A stretch of DNA of 64,000 nucleotides from Oenanthe sinensis (lineage: Eukaryota; Streptophyta; Magnoliopsida; Apiales; Apiaceae), in NCBI GenBank assembly GCA_028671895.1, contig CM053806.1, forward strand, positions 25,245,001 to 25,309,000, given 5' to 3'. Positions 22,321 to 33,949 of this stretch are shown in pieces. The first letter of the stretch is position 1. Each line of letters starts with the position of its first letter. The notes under the pieces were generated by a model that was not told where the DNA came from, did no database searches, and was given only the letters and a program-made list of their open reading frames with translations. Position numbers and translations under genes: made by a program.

Positions 22321-23264
22321 GTTTGTAATTTGTTATAAATGTGAAATGTGTCTTATGAGTTGCCTTCAAATCAAAATAATGTTTAGATATACGTGTAGGT
22401 TGATTCTTACTTTTTTTAGAGTTTCGAACCTGCATAGTTTTTGTGGAAATTGGAGGATGGAGAGACCAGAATTGCAAAAGGACTGGCTATTTACGCAAAT
22501 GATGCAACACATGGGTGTTTTGAGTAGACTTGGTGTTGCAGGAAGATATAAGTTTTGAGATCTGGGTGGCTTGCTGCTACTGCGTTCTTTAGGTCCATAC
22601 TTTTTTTTTGGCTTTGATGAATTCTTGCTTGGAAGTCATGCCAGAAGCAGTAGTAGATTGTAGGCTATGCTCGTGTGGTAAATAATGCATATGCAAGACT
22701 CTGGTGGAGGATTTACTGATCCAAATTCTACTCATCATGTTAGATGGTGTATTGCATTAGTGGAAGTGGCCTAGAAGAGCTGTTATATTGCTTATATTGA
22801 GGTTTAATGAGTTTATTTATGGAGGTGGATATTTGGTATTGCAGTTATAAGGAGTAAAGGTGGGATTTTAAATGTCTGTGAGGTCTGGGGCTGTAGGGAT
22901 TTCTGTGGAATTTATGTGCCTTGTTGCAGTACTACTATGAATTTTACCTGCCATTATTGTGCTGAGAATTTAATTTTTATACACGGTTAGGTTGCTAGGA
23001 GATCTGATTTGGGAGCTAAAGTGCAGCTGAAATTAAATAAGTGCTGGGAAAATATGGAGTTAAAACAAGATCTGAAAACCAAGATTTATTTATCTAACTA
23101 TTTATTACATTTTGCAGGTCTTCTCCCAGTTTGCAGAACTTCTGGTTTTGGGGTATTAGAAGCTCAGAACAGATGTGATGAGCATGGAATGCAAGTACAA
23201 ACATATACAAGCTATATTAATCATGTTAAAGATTGGATATTTTTGTTTGTAAATTCTTTATTTA

Positions 23265-23620
23265 CCTCAATTCCCAAATGAGGTAATTATTGTATGCATA
23301 TGTAAACACTTAAATAATTAATTCACACAAGAATCACGAATAAAATAGAACATAAATTTACCTACTTATTAACTGGATCACCAAATATCTGACTTGAATC
23401 ACCAAAATTAATCTCTGCAGAAAAGACATGAGAATGATCAAGATTTTCCAAATGAAGTTCAAGTGCCTCAATCCCTAAATGAGGTAATTATTTTATGCAT
23501 GTTTAAACACTTAAAAAATAATTCACACAATAATCACTAATAAAATAGAACTTAAATTACCTACTTATTAACTAGATTACCAAAATTCTGACTTGAATCA
23601 CCAATTTAATATCTATTCTC
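23265..23620. repeat. Direct duplication, about 155 bp at 201-bp spacing
   Basis: CCTCAATTCCCAAATGAGGTA at 23265 (first 20 bases) and CCTCAATCCCTAAATGAGGT at 23466 begin two near-copies sharing AATAAAATAGAAC, TTACCTACTTATTAACT and CTGACTTGAATCACCAA. Confidence 0.8.
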
Positions 23621-24689
23621 ATTTATTAACTGGATCACCACTTCTACTCATTAACTGGATCACCAAAATTCAGTTTTCTGTAATTTTCTATCATTTATTT
23701 GTCGGTGCTACCCAACCACTTTAATTTTCTATAATTTGACAAGCATTTTTTTTGTATGAGAATTTATTGAGACTCTTAATTATGTAGTATTATTAATTTA
23801 ATTTAATTTAATTTTGAAATTTACTATGATCTTTGACACTTGCCGTAGAATATTCTTAAACTAAGTGAAACTAACACAATGTCCCTGGTTGTTGTACCCA
23901 TCCTTCTAGTAATTTTTTACACAGGCGGGACAGAAACCCAGCTTGATCGACTGAGAACAGAGTACGCTAATGTTATTCTCATATCACATTTAAATGAAAA
24001 GAGGGATTTTGTTATCAACCAAGCAAAGAAACTCTACAACAAGATAACAAAGTGAGATTTGATGAGTATAGTGATCGCAACAAGCTCAAAGAAAAAGAAG
24101 AGAAAAACATCTCCTGACATTGTTCTATTCCTGAAGAAGACAATGTCCATGTTACCGACGCTGATTAATCATTACATAGATTGCTATTAATTCATCATTT
24201 AGTCTGTACATTGTGATTAAATCCTACTTTAGACGCTATTAGTACGGATATGTGATTTGTTACTCGGATTGGTTAGTCATCCATTATTATATAAATTTGA
24301 TGAAATCGATCATTTTATAACAATTTTAATTTCGATATCATTTAGACTGAATCCTAATTTAGACATTATTAGTACCGATCTGTGATTTCCTACTCTTTTT
24401 GGGTACTCATTTTCACTATTATATAACTTTGATTACTTCATATTATATACATACATTCTGACTACTAACCGAATTTATCAGGAAGTAAACTTAAATAGAT
24501 GAAACACTATATGAAATGTATACAATAGTAATTATTTAAAAAAGGTTTGGGAATGGAACATTTTCACCGGCCAATGATACAAATAAAGTTTGGTATCACA
24601 CAAAGATAATTATCTACATTTATGGCAATTATCTTTTCCTTTTTTCATAAAACAAATTTTATAAACTAAACCAATAATAAAAAGAATAC

Positions 24690-25260
24690 ATAATACAAAC
24701 CATGTTAGTTTAAAAAATTTACATAGTGAGTAAAAATTTATAATAAAATCCAATAACAACACATAGTGAATCACTAAAAAATATATAACAAATCACTAAA
24801 ATTTCAACATCTCTCTCAAAATCTGACAAAATCACTAAATTTTATATTGAACAACTAAAATATAAAATCCCAAACCCTAAACCCTAAATCCCAAACCCTA
24901 AATCTTAAACCTAAATCCTAAACCCTAAACCTAAATCTTAAACCCTACAACCGTAAACCTAAACCATAAAACCTAAACCCTAAATCTCAAACCCTAAATT
25001 TTATGTGTAATGAATCACTAAAAAATATAGTGAATCACTAAAAAAATATAGCGAATCACTAAAAATAGGTTAAATCACTAAAATTTGGATTGAATCACAA
25101 AATTTAAAAAGTGTATATACACGATATATATTAAAAATAAATATATACATGACATGCCACTAAAAATGTGTGAATAACTAAAGAACTCAAATAAATCACC
25201 AAAATATATACAGAATCACTAAAATATGAAAGAGAATCACTAAAAAATTTATTAGAAATA
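24690..25260. repeat. Degenerate AATCACTAAAA repeats
   Basis: AATCACTAAA or close variants occur more than a dozen times at irregular spacing on both sides of the telomere-like block. The same motif occurs in the MULE-like element (6545-6600). Confidence 0.75.
24866..24999. repeat. Interstitial telomere-like repeats (CCCTAAA)n
   Basis: About 130 bp of AAACCCTAAACCCTAAATCCC-type units (first 20 bases shown here as typical), many degenerated to CCTAAAT or CTTAAAC. The C-rich strand is on plus. Plant telomeres are TTTAGGG; this is an internal block, not a chromosome end, since unique and transposon DNA continue on both sides. Confidence 0.85.
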
Positions 25261-25312
25261 TACTCAAAATGTATTCATATATGATAGAGGCGGCTGAATC
25301 ATTTATCATTTA

Positions 25313-25480
25313 AAACTTACAAAAAATATCACCTAATCAGTTAAGTCTACTCAATCATCTGAATCAACCATAGACGCATCCCCAATTAAAATTTCTTATA
25401 TTATTTATTACAAAATATCACCTAATCATTTAAGTACAATTAATCTTCTGAATCCACCATGGAGGCATCCACAATTAAAA
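25313..25480 (-). repeat. Tandem duplication of the FAR1-like 3' end
   Basis: CACCTAATCANTTAAGT ... TCTGAATC.ACCAT.GA.GCATCC occurs at 25330-25382 and again at 25420-25472. On the minus strand both read as the same acidic C-terminus (DASMVDSxD-stop), so the last ~88 bp of the FAR1-like gene are duplicated beyond its stop codon. Confidence 0.7.
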
Positions 25481-25672
25481 CTTCCTTTTTACTTAGACAT
25501 GTTCTTCTATCATGGAAAACCGAAGAACACAATTTGCACTTTCTAGATCACGTGTGTCCTTTCTTTATTGCTTTCTCCCTATGGTTGAAGAATTTCTTTA
25601 AACTAGATCCCTTATTTTTACATTGATTTGGAGCACGAATAGTAATTTGTTCAGGTGATTGTGGTCCCATCA
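25440..25672 (-). pseudogene. FAR1/FRS-like protein, C-terminal part (interrupted)
   Basis: Minus-strand translation reads GPQSPEQITIRAPNQCKNKG, SSLKKFFNHREKAIKKGHT, an in-frame TGA (25551 region), then SRKCKLCSSVFHDRRTC and a short acidic tail ending at the TAA at 25440-25442. The PxQ(I/V)T(I/V)xxPNxxKNKG block and the CX2CX4HX4C knuckle are characteristic of FAR1/FHY3-related proteins, which descend from MULE transposases and bind DNA. The next upstream codons (MIKKVHIEKMM) lie 20 kb away at 45909 because the Gypsy element inserted here. The stop sits where an Arg codon (CGA) would be expected. Dead copy; whether it was a host gene or a transposase is open. Confidence 0.65.
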
Positions 25673-26376
25673 TGATATGGGTAAAAAATAGCCCTAAGGA
25701 AATAATAAATATAGCATTTATTATTTCATTTATTAGACCTAACATGGTCCATAGGCTTGGGCCCTTGAAACGAACAAGGAAAATAAATCCAATGATCAAC
25801 TGGATTTGTAAGTCCAGCTCACAAGCTCTGTTGAAGCCATAGGCCCATTAAGCCTTTTTATTAATTAATTTCATAATTAATTAATAAAGGCTCAGTAAAG
25901 GCCCAAGAAGCCTGTTGAAGGCCCGCATCCTAGAAGGATCTAGAAATCCTATTTATTAATTAATTTCGTAATTAATTAATAAAGCCTCAATTAAAGGCTT
26001 GAAGAGTCCTACGAGACCCCTCATCTGTGGAAGGCTCTAGAAGCCCAATCTCGAAGATAAACCTCACCTGCTAGAGTCCAACGAGGACTCTCATTCCTAG
26101 GAGGTTTCAACAACCTTACGTCACTAGGAGACTTGGCCTCCAAGTCTCCCAATTCTAATCTAACTCCAAGGCCCTCGTGCGTCTATATAAAGGGCCTAAC
26201 CCCTCAACATTAGAATTACGTTTTGGCTTGATTCTCTAAACACAACAGAGATACGTAGGCAGTTGACGAGGACCCGAGTTAGTTACGAAACGTTAATGCA
26301 GCCATTAAAGCTCGAAGCTCCCCCAAACCCTAGCATTAATTACGTATTAAAGACACCTCATTTTTGATCCGTAACA
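25673..26376 (+). repeat. 5' LTR of the TR-GAG element
   Basis: 704 bp. Contains two copies of the palindrome-like TTAATTAATTTC(A/G)TAATTAA near 25860 and 25955, and a TATA box (CTATATAAAGGG) at about 26183 as the likely Pol II promoter. Confidence 0.95.
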
Positions 26377-26397
26377 TTTGGCGCCGTCTGTGGGAAG
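26377..26397 (+). promoter_or_regulatory. Primer binding site
   Basis: TTTGGCGCCGTCTGTGGGA directly abuts the 5' LTR. TGGCGCC-type sites are usual in Tat-lineage Gypsy elements; the exact tRNA was not checked. Confidence 0.8.
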
Positions 26398-26409
26398 AGA
26401 ATAACAACC

Positions 26410-28833
26410 ATGGCAAGAACACGAAGTACCGCGAGCACCCTCGAAGGAGAGATCCCTAACACCACTGATGACACCAACGTTACTCTTACCGTAACTCAGG
26501 AACAAGGAGCTGTTGTCCCAACCACCTCCGTTGAGGACCCTGGAACAAGCACCCGTCGTACGGGACCCCTGAGCATCATCGTTCATCCTTCCGATCCTGA
26601 CATGTCAATACATGCCTCTGTCCCTCCTCTCCAGGTAATTCCACCCCTCAATACTACTTTTGTTGCTCCTCTCCCATTACAGGTCTCCACTACGGTGTTG
26701 TCTAGAAACCCTCGATATGGGCTTCCACCTAACTATGAGCCCTCTTACGAGCGAGGGCTGCTGCCCCCACATGGCTCACATCGGGGGAATCAAGGTTTCT
26801 CTGGACTCTACTCGAATGATGATGAAACGACTGATGAGGATGTTAATCCTAAAAGGAGGCGATCTAGAAAGGAGCCCCTTCGAGGGAGGAGTACCCAGCC
26901 CCGAGGGCCACAAAACACTGACTCCACAAACCTACAAGAGAGGATACCAGCTCATGAGGCTGAAGCTCAACGACTAAGGAAAGACCTGGAAAGGGAGCTT
27001 GCAAGGCAACAACGCCCGAGAGCTGAAGGGGCTGGAGGATCAACAAGGAATGCATATGTGATAGATCTAGATGAGCCCATGACAAGGAGGAAAACAAAGA
27101 CAAGTCATGTTAGGGCTGGCCCCCAAGACTTATTGCCACTTGGAGATCCTGATGATCCCACACCCCCCTTCACCGAGAATATTATGAAGGAGAAGATATC
27201 AAGGAAGTTTAAGATGCCTACAATCAAGGCCTATGATTGAACGGGAGATCCCTCAAATCATGTTCTCACATTCTCTAATGCACTGCTGCTGCAACCTGTC
27301 AATGACACCATCAAGTGTAGGGCGTTCCCTCAAACCCTCAATAGTATGGCTCAAAGGTGGTTTAGTCGTCTACCCCCTAACTCTGTTGGGTCATTCAAAG
27401 ATCTAAGCAGGGCCTTTATTGGTTAGTTTATCAGCAGCAAGACTCATGAGAAGAGCTCAGCTTCGCTAATGAATATGTATCAGGGAAAGAATGAATCCCT
27501 GAGGGACTATATGAACAGATTCACTAAGGAGGCCTTGAAGGTCCCTGATTTAGACCAGAATGTAGCTATGATAGCCCTACAACAAGGGACCTCGGACGAG
27601 AACTTCATGAGATCTTTAGCCAAGAGGGCTCTAGAGAGTATGAATGAGCTCCAAGAGAGAGCTGGAAAGTATATCAAGGCTGAAGAAAGCTTGAAGAAGA
27701 CTACAACCTCATTCATAAGCGAGTGGAGTAGCAAAAAACGTAAGCAAGATCAGTATGATGTCGAGGATGAGAATGATGTTGATGATAAGTATCCTAGAAC
27801 CAATAAAGACTCTGACTATACCTCGAGGACGGTTGGCCCAGGGCCTAGGTTCACCGAGTATGCAAGGCTAAACTCACCAAGAAGTGAGATCCTGTTGGAC
27901 ATTTAGAAAGATAGAGAACTTCAATGGCCGAAGCCACTAAGGACTGATCCTAAGAAGATGAATCCGAATTTGTATTGTAAGTTTCACAAGGATGTTGGAC
28001 ATGACACAAATAATTGTAGGCAGTTGAAAGATGAGATTGAATTCTTGATCAGAAGGGGAAAACTCGGAAAGTTTATCAAAGAAGATGATAGAAATAACAA
28101 TGATAATCGACACTATAATGAACAACGAAGGGATTATGATGATCGTGACAAGAAGATACAGCCTCGAGGCCCAGTAACTAATATGATCTATGGAGGTCCA
28201 ACAGCGGCCGGGACTTCAAGTAACTCAAGAAAGGCTTATGCCCGGCAAGTTCTACAACTTGTGGGGGAAGCACCAAAGAGTGCAATGAGCGAAGTATCAA
28301 TTTCTTTTGATGATTCTGATTTGAAAGGGGTGAACTTCCCCCATGATGACCCGTTGGTCATAATACCTGTGATAGGCAACTCTTCGATAAAACGAATCCT
28401 AGTGGATAGTGGAGCTTCAGTAGACATCCTGTTCCATGATGTGTATCTCAAAATGGGGTACACCAACTCTCAACTGACTCCCTCTGACATGCCTATATAC
28501 GGGTTTAATGGAGTCGAGTCTAAGGTGGAGGGAACAATTCGATTGCCTATGACTATAGGGCAGGAGCCCCATGAATCCACTCAAATGTTGAACTTCCTCG
28601 TAATCAAGGATGTGTCCTCTTACAATGGGATCCTCGGACGAACAGGGATACATGCGTTCAAGGCTGTCGCCTCAACTTACCACCTCAAACTTAAATTTCC
28701 AACTAGGAATGGAGTTGGTGAGAAGAACGGAGACCAGAAGATGGCAAGGAGATGTTATGTAGCCTCGTTAAGGTCCGACGGAGTCGGGGGGCAAGTACTC
28801 CCGATTGAAGGCGCGGATACGTTGAAGTACTAG
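26410..28833 (+). pseudogene. Gag-protease of the Tat-like element, three in-frame stops
   Basis: One reading frame of 808 codons with no frameshift but three nonsense codons: TGA at 27238, TAG at 27424 and TAG at 27904. ATG at 26410 (MARTRSTASTLEGE) begins a low-complexity N-terminus. The capsid (Retrotrans_gag) domain runs from GDPSNHVLTFSNALL through FPQTLNSMAQRWFSRLPPNS to MNMYQGKNESLRDYMNRFTK (27.2-27.6 kb). A zinc-knuckle-like YCKFHKDVGHDTNNC lies near 27970. The aspartic protease has ILVDSGASVDILF (DSG, about 28400) and ends at a normal TAG at 28831. Tat elements normally continue into RT; here nothing follows, which defines the TR-GAG structure. Gag would help form particles for itself and relatives. 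Confidence 0.92.
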
Positions 28834-29239
28834 ACAACTCCTTCAAGAGTTATATTTAGAAAGATTATTAAGTAGAAATAAGGTTCTATGGAACCACTAG
28901 GAACCAAAGAGTTGTTACCCCAAGTGGGAAGTAGCTTATTATTATGTAAGGGTAGAACCCTCTTTGACCTGAAGATATACTTCAAGAGATTTTAATGAAA
29001 GCTTACTTAGTATCCCTGAACTATCTCGTTATGTTATTATTAAACACGAAAACAACTTTGTACCAATGCACATAACATAAAAATGCAAAAGAGAATGCAC
29101 GAACGTAATAAAAGTGCCGAGTACTGAAGGGGTTCAAGGTACGAGAATAAAAGATAAAAGCCATGCATGGCCAACACGGGTAGTAAACGGAAAAGTTACT
29201 CCTATAATCTTAGGCACATGACATTGAGGTCTTGACAGA
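28834..29239 (+). other. Transition from gag to the repeat zone
   Basis: Non-coding; no RT-like residues in any frame. Confidence 0.6.
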
Positions 29240-30059
29240 CCAGCCCCTTGGAAGCACAATTCGACCTCAATCCAGGTCTATGGAAGGTCAAACCCTGTAG
29301 GGCTCATCGACCTCAATCCCATTTCAACATGGATGAGGAATTAGGCCTTAGTTCGACCTCATTCCAGGTCGATGGGAGGTCAAACCTTGTAGGGCTCATC
29401 GACCTCATTCCAAGTCAAAAATTACAAAGCCTTGAGGCCCCAAGACATTTCGACTTGAGAGGAAAAATGAGTGTTAATTCGACCTCATTCCAGGTCTATG
29501 GGAGGTCAAACCTTGAAGGTCTCATCGACCTCAATCCCATTTCGACCTAGGTGAGAAATTAGGCCTTTGTTCGACCTCGGTCCAGGTCTATGGGAGGTCA
29601 AACCTTGAAGGACACATCGACCTCAATCCAGCCCCTTGGAAGCCAAATTCGACCTAGACTTGAAATTGAGGTTTATTAGACCTCAATCCAAGTCTATTCG
29701 ATTTAGAGCTCAAACGAGGTCTGAGACCCCTCAAGTCTGCCAAACGAGGTTTAAGACCGCTCAAGCACTCAAACGAGGTCTAAGACCCTTCAAGTCACTC
29801 AAATGAGGCATGAGGCCCCTCAAGTCAGTCAGACGAGGTTTGAGACCCTTCAAGTCTGCCAAACGAAGTTTGAGACCCTTGAAGTCAGTCAAACGAGGCC
29901 TGAGGCCCCTCAAGCTAATCAAATTCGTCCTGGGCTTGAAATTGAGGTTTATTAGACCTCAATCCAGGTCTATTTGACCTACAGCTCAAACGAGGTTTGA
30001 AACCCCTCAAGTCAGTCAGACGAGGTTTGAAACCCTTCAAGTCTGTCAAGTGAGGTTTG
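29240..30059 (+). repeat. TCGACCTCAATCCAGGTC repeat zone, first part
   Basis: Many degenerate copies of TCGACCTCAATCCAGGTCTA and of CAAACGAGGTTTGAGACCCC-type units. Because GACCT and AGGTC are complementary, each unit can form a small hairpin. The zone is cut at 30059 by the inner LARD and resumes at 42399. Confidence 0.85.
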
Positions 30060-31624
30060 TGTTGGAAACGACGAAGCTGTATAAATACTAATCGTGATAA
30101 CTCAACACTAGAACAGGACAAGTAAATAATACAACGATTACACAGAAATCAGCAAGACATGAAGACAAGGCAAATACAGTGAATCAAGACATTAGAAGGA
30201 GTTTTGAAGTCTACTACAGGTCACTGAAAGAAGTTCATTTATATGTTCATGCCTCAGTGAAGAATAATGTTTAAAGACTTTCAGGGTTTCAGAAGTGTTG
30301 AAGATTCAGTATAGCAGTGCCACTAAAAGATTTCAGTGTAACAGCATTGATTGAAGATAGACAGTGTTTGAAGCATAGGAATCTAGAAGAATTGAAGACA
30401 TGGTAAAGACAAAGGTTAAAGAAGACAGCTACAGTCTTGAAGTTATACTCACTGACAATTAGTGAAGAACAGAGAATGAAGTATTCAAGATTGTAGTAGT
30501 AATGAAGACGTTGTCGAAGTACCAGAAAAGATTCTAGTGAAGTTACATTGTTTATTAACAGTTAATGTTCGAACCACTTATTGGAAAGCCACATTACCAA
30601 TTGAACATGGTAATCTATTCAGAAGCAAGAACCCTATCAAGACTAGTCACTTATGAACCAGACCGTTGCATCAAGTGTCAGGACATTGATAGCAAGTTTA
30701 TGTCAGTAGTAGAGATCCATGTTCAAGAGCTTGTTGAAGAATATTGAAGAAGCTAGGGAAACTTGCTCATAAAGGTTAATCCACAATTAGTCACTAAAGA
30801 AAGTCAACATTCGATGAGTGCATATTTGCCAAGGCAAATGTCGATCCACAGTAGATCGAGATGCGGATCGAGATTGATTATTAAAGGTAAAACATTGCAA
30901 GGCAAATGTCGATCCACGGCAGATCGAGATGCGGGTCGAGATTTACAATTGAAGTAAAACATTGCAAGGCAAATCTCTGTCCACGGCAGATCGAGATCGA
31001 GATCGAGATTCTCACAGATCGAGATCGAGATTCTCATAGATCGAGATCGAGATTTTCACAGATCGAGATCGAGATTTTCACAGATCGAGATCGAGATCGA
31101 GATTGTCAACCAAGATCGAGATCGAGATGGGTCCAGGCCTAGATCGAGATGCGGGTCGATATGTAGCATTTAATGTTCAAGGGACAAGTGGCTTATTGTG
31201 AACGGTTGATCCAGAGTGGTTGGGAAAGTACTTTTTGTTAACGAGTCCTGATTGGGCCACGTACACAAAAAAAGGACAAGATCAAGTCTACAAGTCATAG
31301 ATTACAAAGTAGTATAAATAGAAGTACTTGTGTAACATTTCAAAAGAGAGCATAGAACGCAATGTAAAGCAATATTGAGAAAAACACTTGTAATAGAGAG
31401 GGAGTATATTCACAGAGCTTAGTATCATTTACTTCTCTCTCTTTACTTCTGTTATACTATTGTAATGAATGTTGTAGCAAATCCTTCAATGAATATAACG
31501 ATATATTCTTGAAATTCTGTGTTGATTTATTACATAATATTTATTGCTTCTCATTGCTTCTCACATTCCTTAAATAGTAAAAAGTTGTATTCACCCCCCC
31601 TCTACAACATATTTGGACCTAACA
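30060..31624 (+). repeat. 5' LTR of the LARD
   Basis: Carries (ATCGAG)n-based units of 22 bp, CAGATCGAGATCGAGATTYT (first 20 bases), near 31007-31110; there are two more units than in the 3' LTR, which accounts for the whole 44-bp length difference. TATA-like AGTATAAATAGAAG at about 31312. An open frame at 30565-30747 is repeated in the 3' LTR and is not taken as a gene. Confidence 0.95.
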
Positions 31625-31640
31625 ATTGGTATCAGAGCTT
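31625..31640 (+). promoter_or_regulatory. Primer binding site (initiator Met tRNA)
   Basis: ATTGGTATCAGAGCTT directly after the LTR; TGGTATCAGAGC pairs with the 3' end of plant initiator tRNA-Met. Confidence 0.9.
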
Positions 31641-32444
31641 AATGTTTGACATACAAAACATAGATCCTTGTGTTTGGTAGAAGATTAGGGAGTTTTCAAG
31701 TCCAGATCTACTTTTTAAGATTTTCTTGAAAAGTGTACTTAAATTAATTAAACAATGAAAACTCGTCCTAAAATTATTTAAATACTCCAGGTGTAAATTT
31801 AGCTTGGGTGTATTTTAGATAATTGTTGTGAATTAAACTGGGTACTTTGGTTTGTGGTGTTCTTCACGTGTTCATCGCTGTTCTTGTAAAGAAGATAAAC
31901 CCAGCAACTTTTTGATTACCTTTTCTAAAGACATAAAGTGAAAAGGGTGTTATTGGCTTTTGATTGGACAAACTCACTGCACAAAAAGTAATTATCAGAA
32001 GACTCTGTACCTAGCACGTGGTTGTTTGGTGAGTTAGGTGAGAAAAGACACAAAAGTCAAAAAGTGTGAAAGTGACAGGCAGCAAATTTCAACCAAGGAC
32101 AAAAGTTTGACTTGAGAATATCTACTTTGAGAATTTCGACTTGGTGAAATTTTGACGCAGGCAAAAGTTTTGTAGATCGAGATCGAGATCGACTTGCGAA
32201 AATGGCTTAAAATATGCTAAGGTAAATCTCGATCTGTCGACATCGAGATCGACATCAAGATGTAGATCAAGACTGACATCGAGATCGACATAGATTTTCT
32301 ACATAGCCTAGTGTCGGGTACTTAGAATTATTTTTGGTGACCAGTTTTGGAACTTTGATTTATTTAGAGATAATTCAATTTTCTTTTAATTACTACTCAA
32401 GTAATAAGAAAAGTTTATTATCTCTATTCTAAATCTATATTAAG
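31641..32444 (+). other. LARD 5' leader
   Basis: Non-coding leader. GATCGAGATCGA-type hexamer repeats recur at 32174-32290. Confidence 0.6.
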
Positions 32445-32660
32445 ATGGCACCTTAAAATCAATTCAAGATTCCAGTGTTCGACCGAGATCACAATGAAGT
32501 ATGGGTTTTGAGAATGAATTTGTTCCGATGGTTGTTGTTCCTGAGCATATGGAAGGAGATGTGATTGTACCACATCGGTCTGAGCCTAAAAAGGGAATGG
32601 ACTTTTCAGTTGCTAATAAGGAGAAAATAGCTTTCGATACGTTCGTTCAACAAACCTAGA
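32445..32660 (+). pseudogene. LARD gag relic
   Basis: From ATG at 32445 the translation MAP-stop-NQFKIPVFDRDHNEVW matches the start of gag in Copia B and C (KIPQFDREHYNLW). A frameshift follows, then EHMEGDVIVPHRSEPKKG. The remaining gag, including the zinc knuckle, cannot be recognised. Confidence 0.7.
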
Positions 32661-33949
32661 AATAGAGGTCGTCATGGAAGGTACAGCTGAGGTCAGAACA
32701 AAACACTTTTACTCAAGATGAAGTATAGCACCTACAAGATCAGAAAAGGAGCAAGCAAAAGATGAAGACACTATGTTGGGTTGAAGTATGAATCTCAAAC
32801 ATTAGTGAGGATGCAGCAAGGGAGAGCATTTGTTAGTGAAGTTAAATGCAAGGATGATTCTAACAGTGATGCACCAAATGGATATCTGACATCAATGACC
32901 AACACTGAAGATGAATCAATAAGCACTTCACAGGTATACATTCTAACTAGTATACGTTTATCTAATTCAGAACTGCATGTTTATTAAGTTTTGAAATGTA
33001 TTATATTCATGATAGCATGTTAGCATCTTAGGTCTTAAATGCTCAATTGATTGCTAAGAATAAGATTGCATGCTAGGATTCATGAGTTTAATTAGTACAT
33101 TTTAAACTTGATTTTATATGCAGTAAAATGAATATCTAGAATTAGATAGGGTGTTCTAGACGGTTAAGTGTATTCCCAAACATTTGCTGAAACTTGAGTT
33201 AAATCTGATATGATTTAATACCTCTGTTAATGTTGTGAAAATTGCTAATAGACAAATAGGTCATAGATCAGATTTTATTTGTTCTTAATAGAAAATGACT
33301 TGTTAATTGTTTATGTGCTTATTTTCATATGATTTGCTTTTACTCACATAATTGTACTTAAATGTTATATCAGTTCATGTATTGCTTGTTAGGGATAATT
33401 GGATAAAAGATGGTAGAATTATCTCAAAGTCAGTAAGTCATGTAGATTCGAAGCTTAATCTAAAACTGACTTAGGTAATTAGAGATAGTTAAAAACGTTA
33501 GACAACGACAGAACGGATTAGACAGAATTAGTAATTAATTTGTTAGTTCTTCTATCCATGTGCTTTTATGCAGTGAAGCTGAATATTTACCATGTGTTCT
33601 TATTTCCATGCTTGTTTAGTTAAATTTGAAAATGCATATCTTAGGACTTGCATAATCTTAGACAAAGCATGTATAAGAGTCACAATAGGGTAAAGACTGC
33701 TAGTTCACCTTAAGTTAGGTTGAAATCACTAGTCTCATAGCCTAAAGACTACTTTGTCAAGGCTGCAGTATATGAGAAGTGATCAGTCAAAGATTAGCTT
33801 GTGCATATTAAGGTTGAAGCTGTTGTTACCTCTGAAAATATCTCTAACCCATCTGGACTCAATTGAAGTTGAGTACCAAGAAGCTTAATCTTTTGTGATC
33901 GCAGAGTATGTTATGAAAGCGAAAAATTATGTGACTTCGTAACATTTAT
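32661..33949 (+). other. LARD segment without recognisable relics
   Basis: AT-rich. The open frame 32781-32987 has no counterpart in the gag of elements B or C. Confidence 0.4.

Larger units (their letters stand above)
20963..25672. other. Composite decayed region, possibly a larger MULE relative
   Basis: Begins GGGAGCTACTCTAGTGAGAA followed by ATTAGAAATTAGAACCAATT, which resembles the left end of the MULE-like element at 6190 (GGGTGCTACTCTACT ... AATTAGAAACCAAC). AATCACTAA and ATCACCAAAATT motifs are also shared with it. No opposite end was found before the Gypsy insertion at 25673. The FAR1-like relic at 25440 could be its transposase-related gene. Unassigned parts (22.3-23.3 and 23.6-24.7 kb) include open frames 22346-22558 and 23009-23281 and a coding-like stretch 23930-24060 that I cannot identify. 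Confidence 0.35.

Noticed and set aside
26347..27103. Minus-strand ORFs over the Gypsy gag
   Set aside because: Antisense shadows of the gag frame, which has recognisable capsid and protease motifs.
30565..30747. 60-residue ORF found again at 41383-41565
   Set aside because: It lies inside the LARD LTRs, so its two copies are explained by LTR duplication and not by coding constraint.
31625..31640. tRNA-like sequence TGGTATCAGAGC
   Set aside because: Only the short primer-binding complement is present at the LTR edge; no tRNA fold or full gene.
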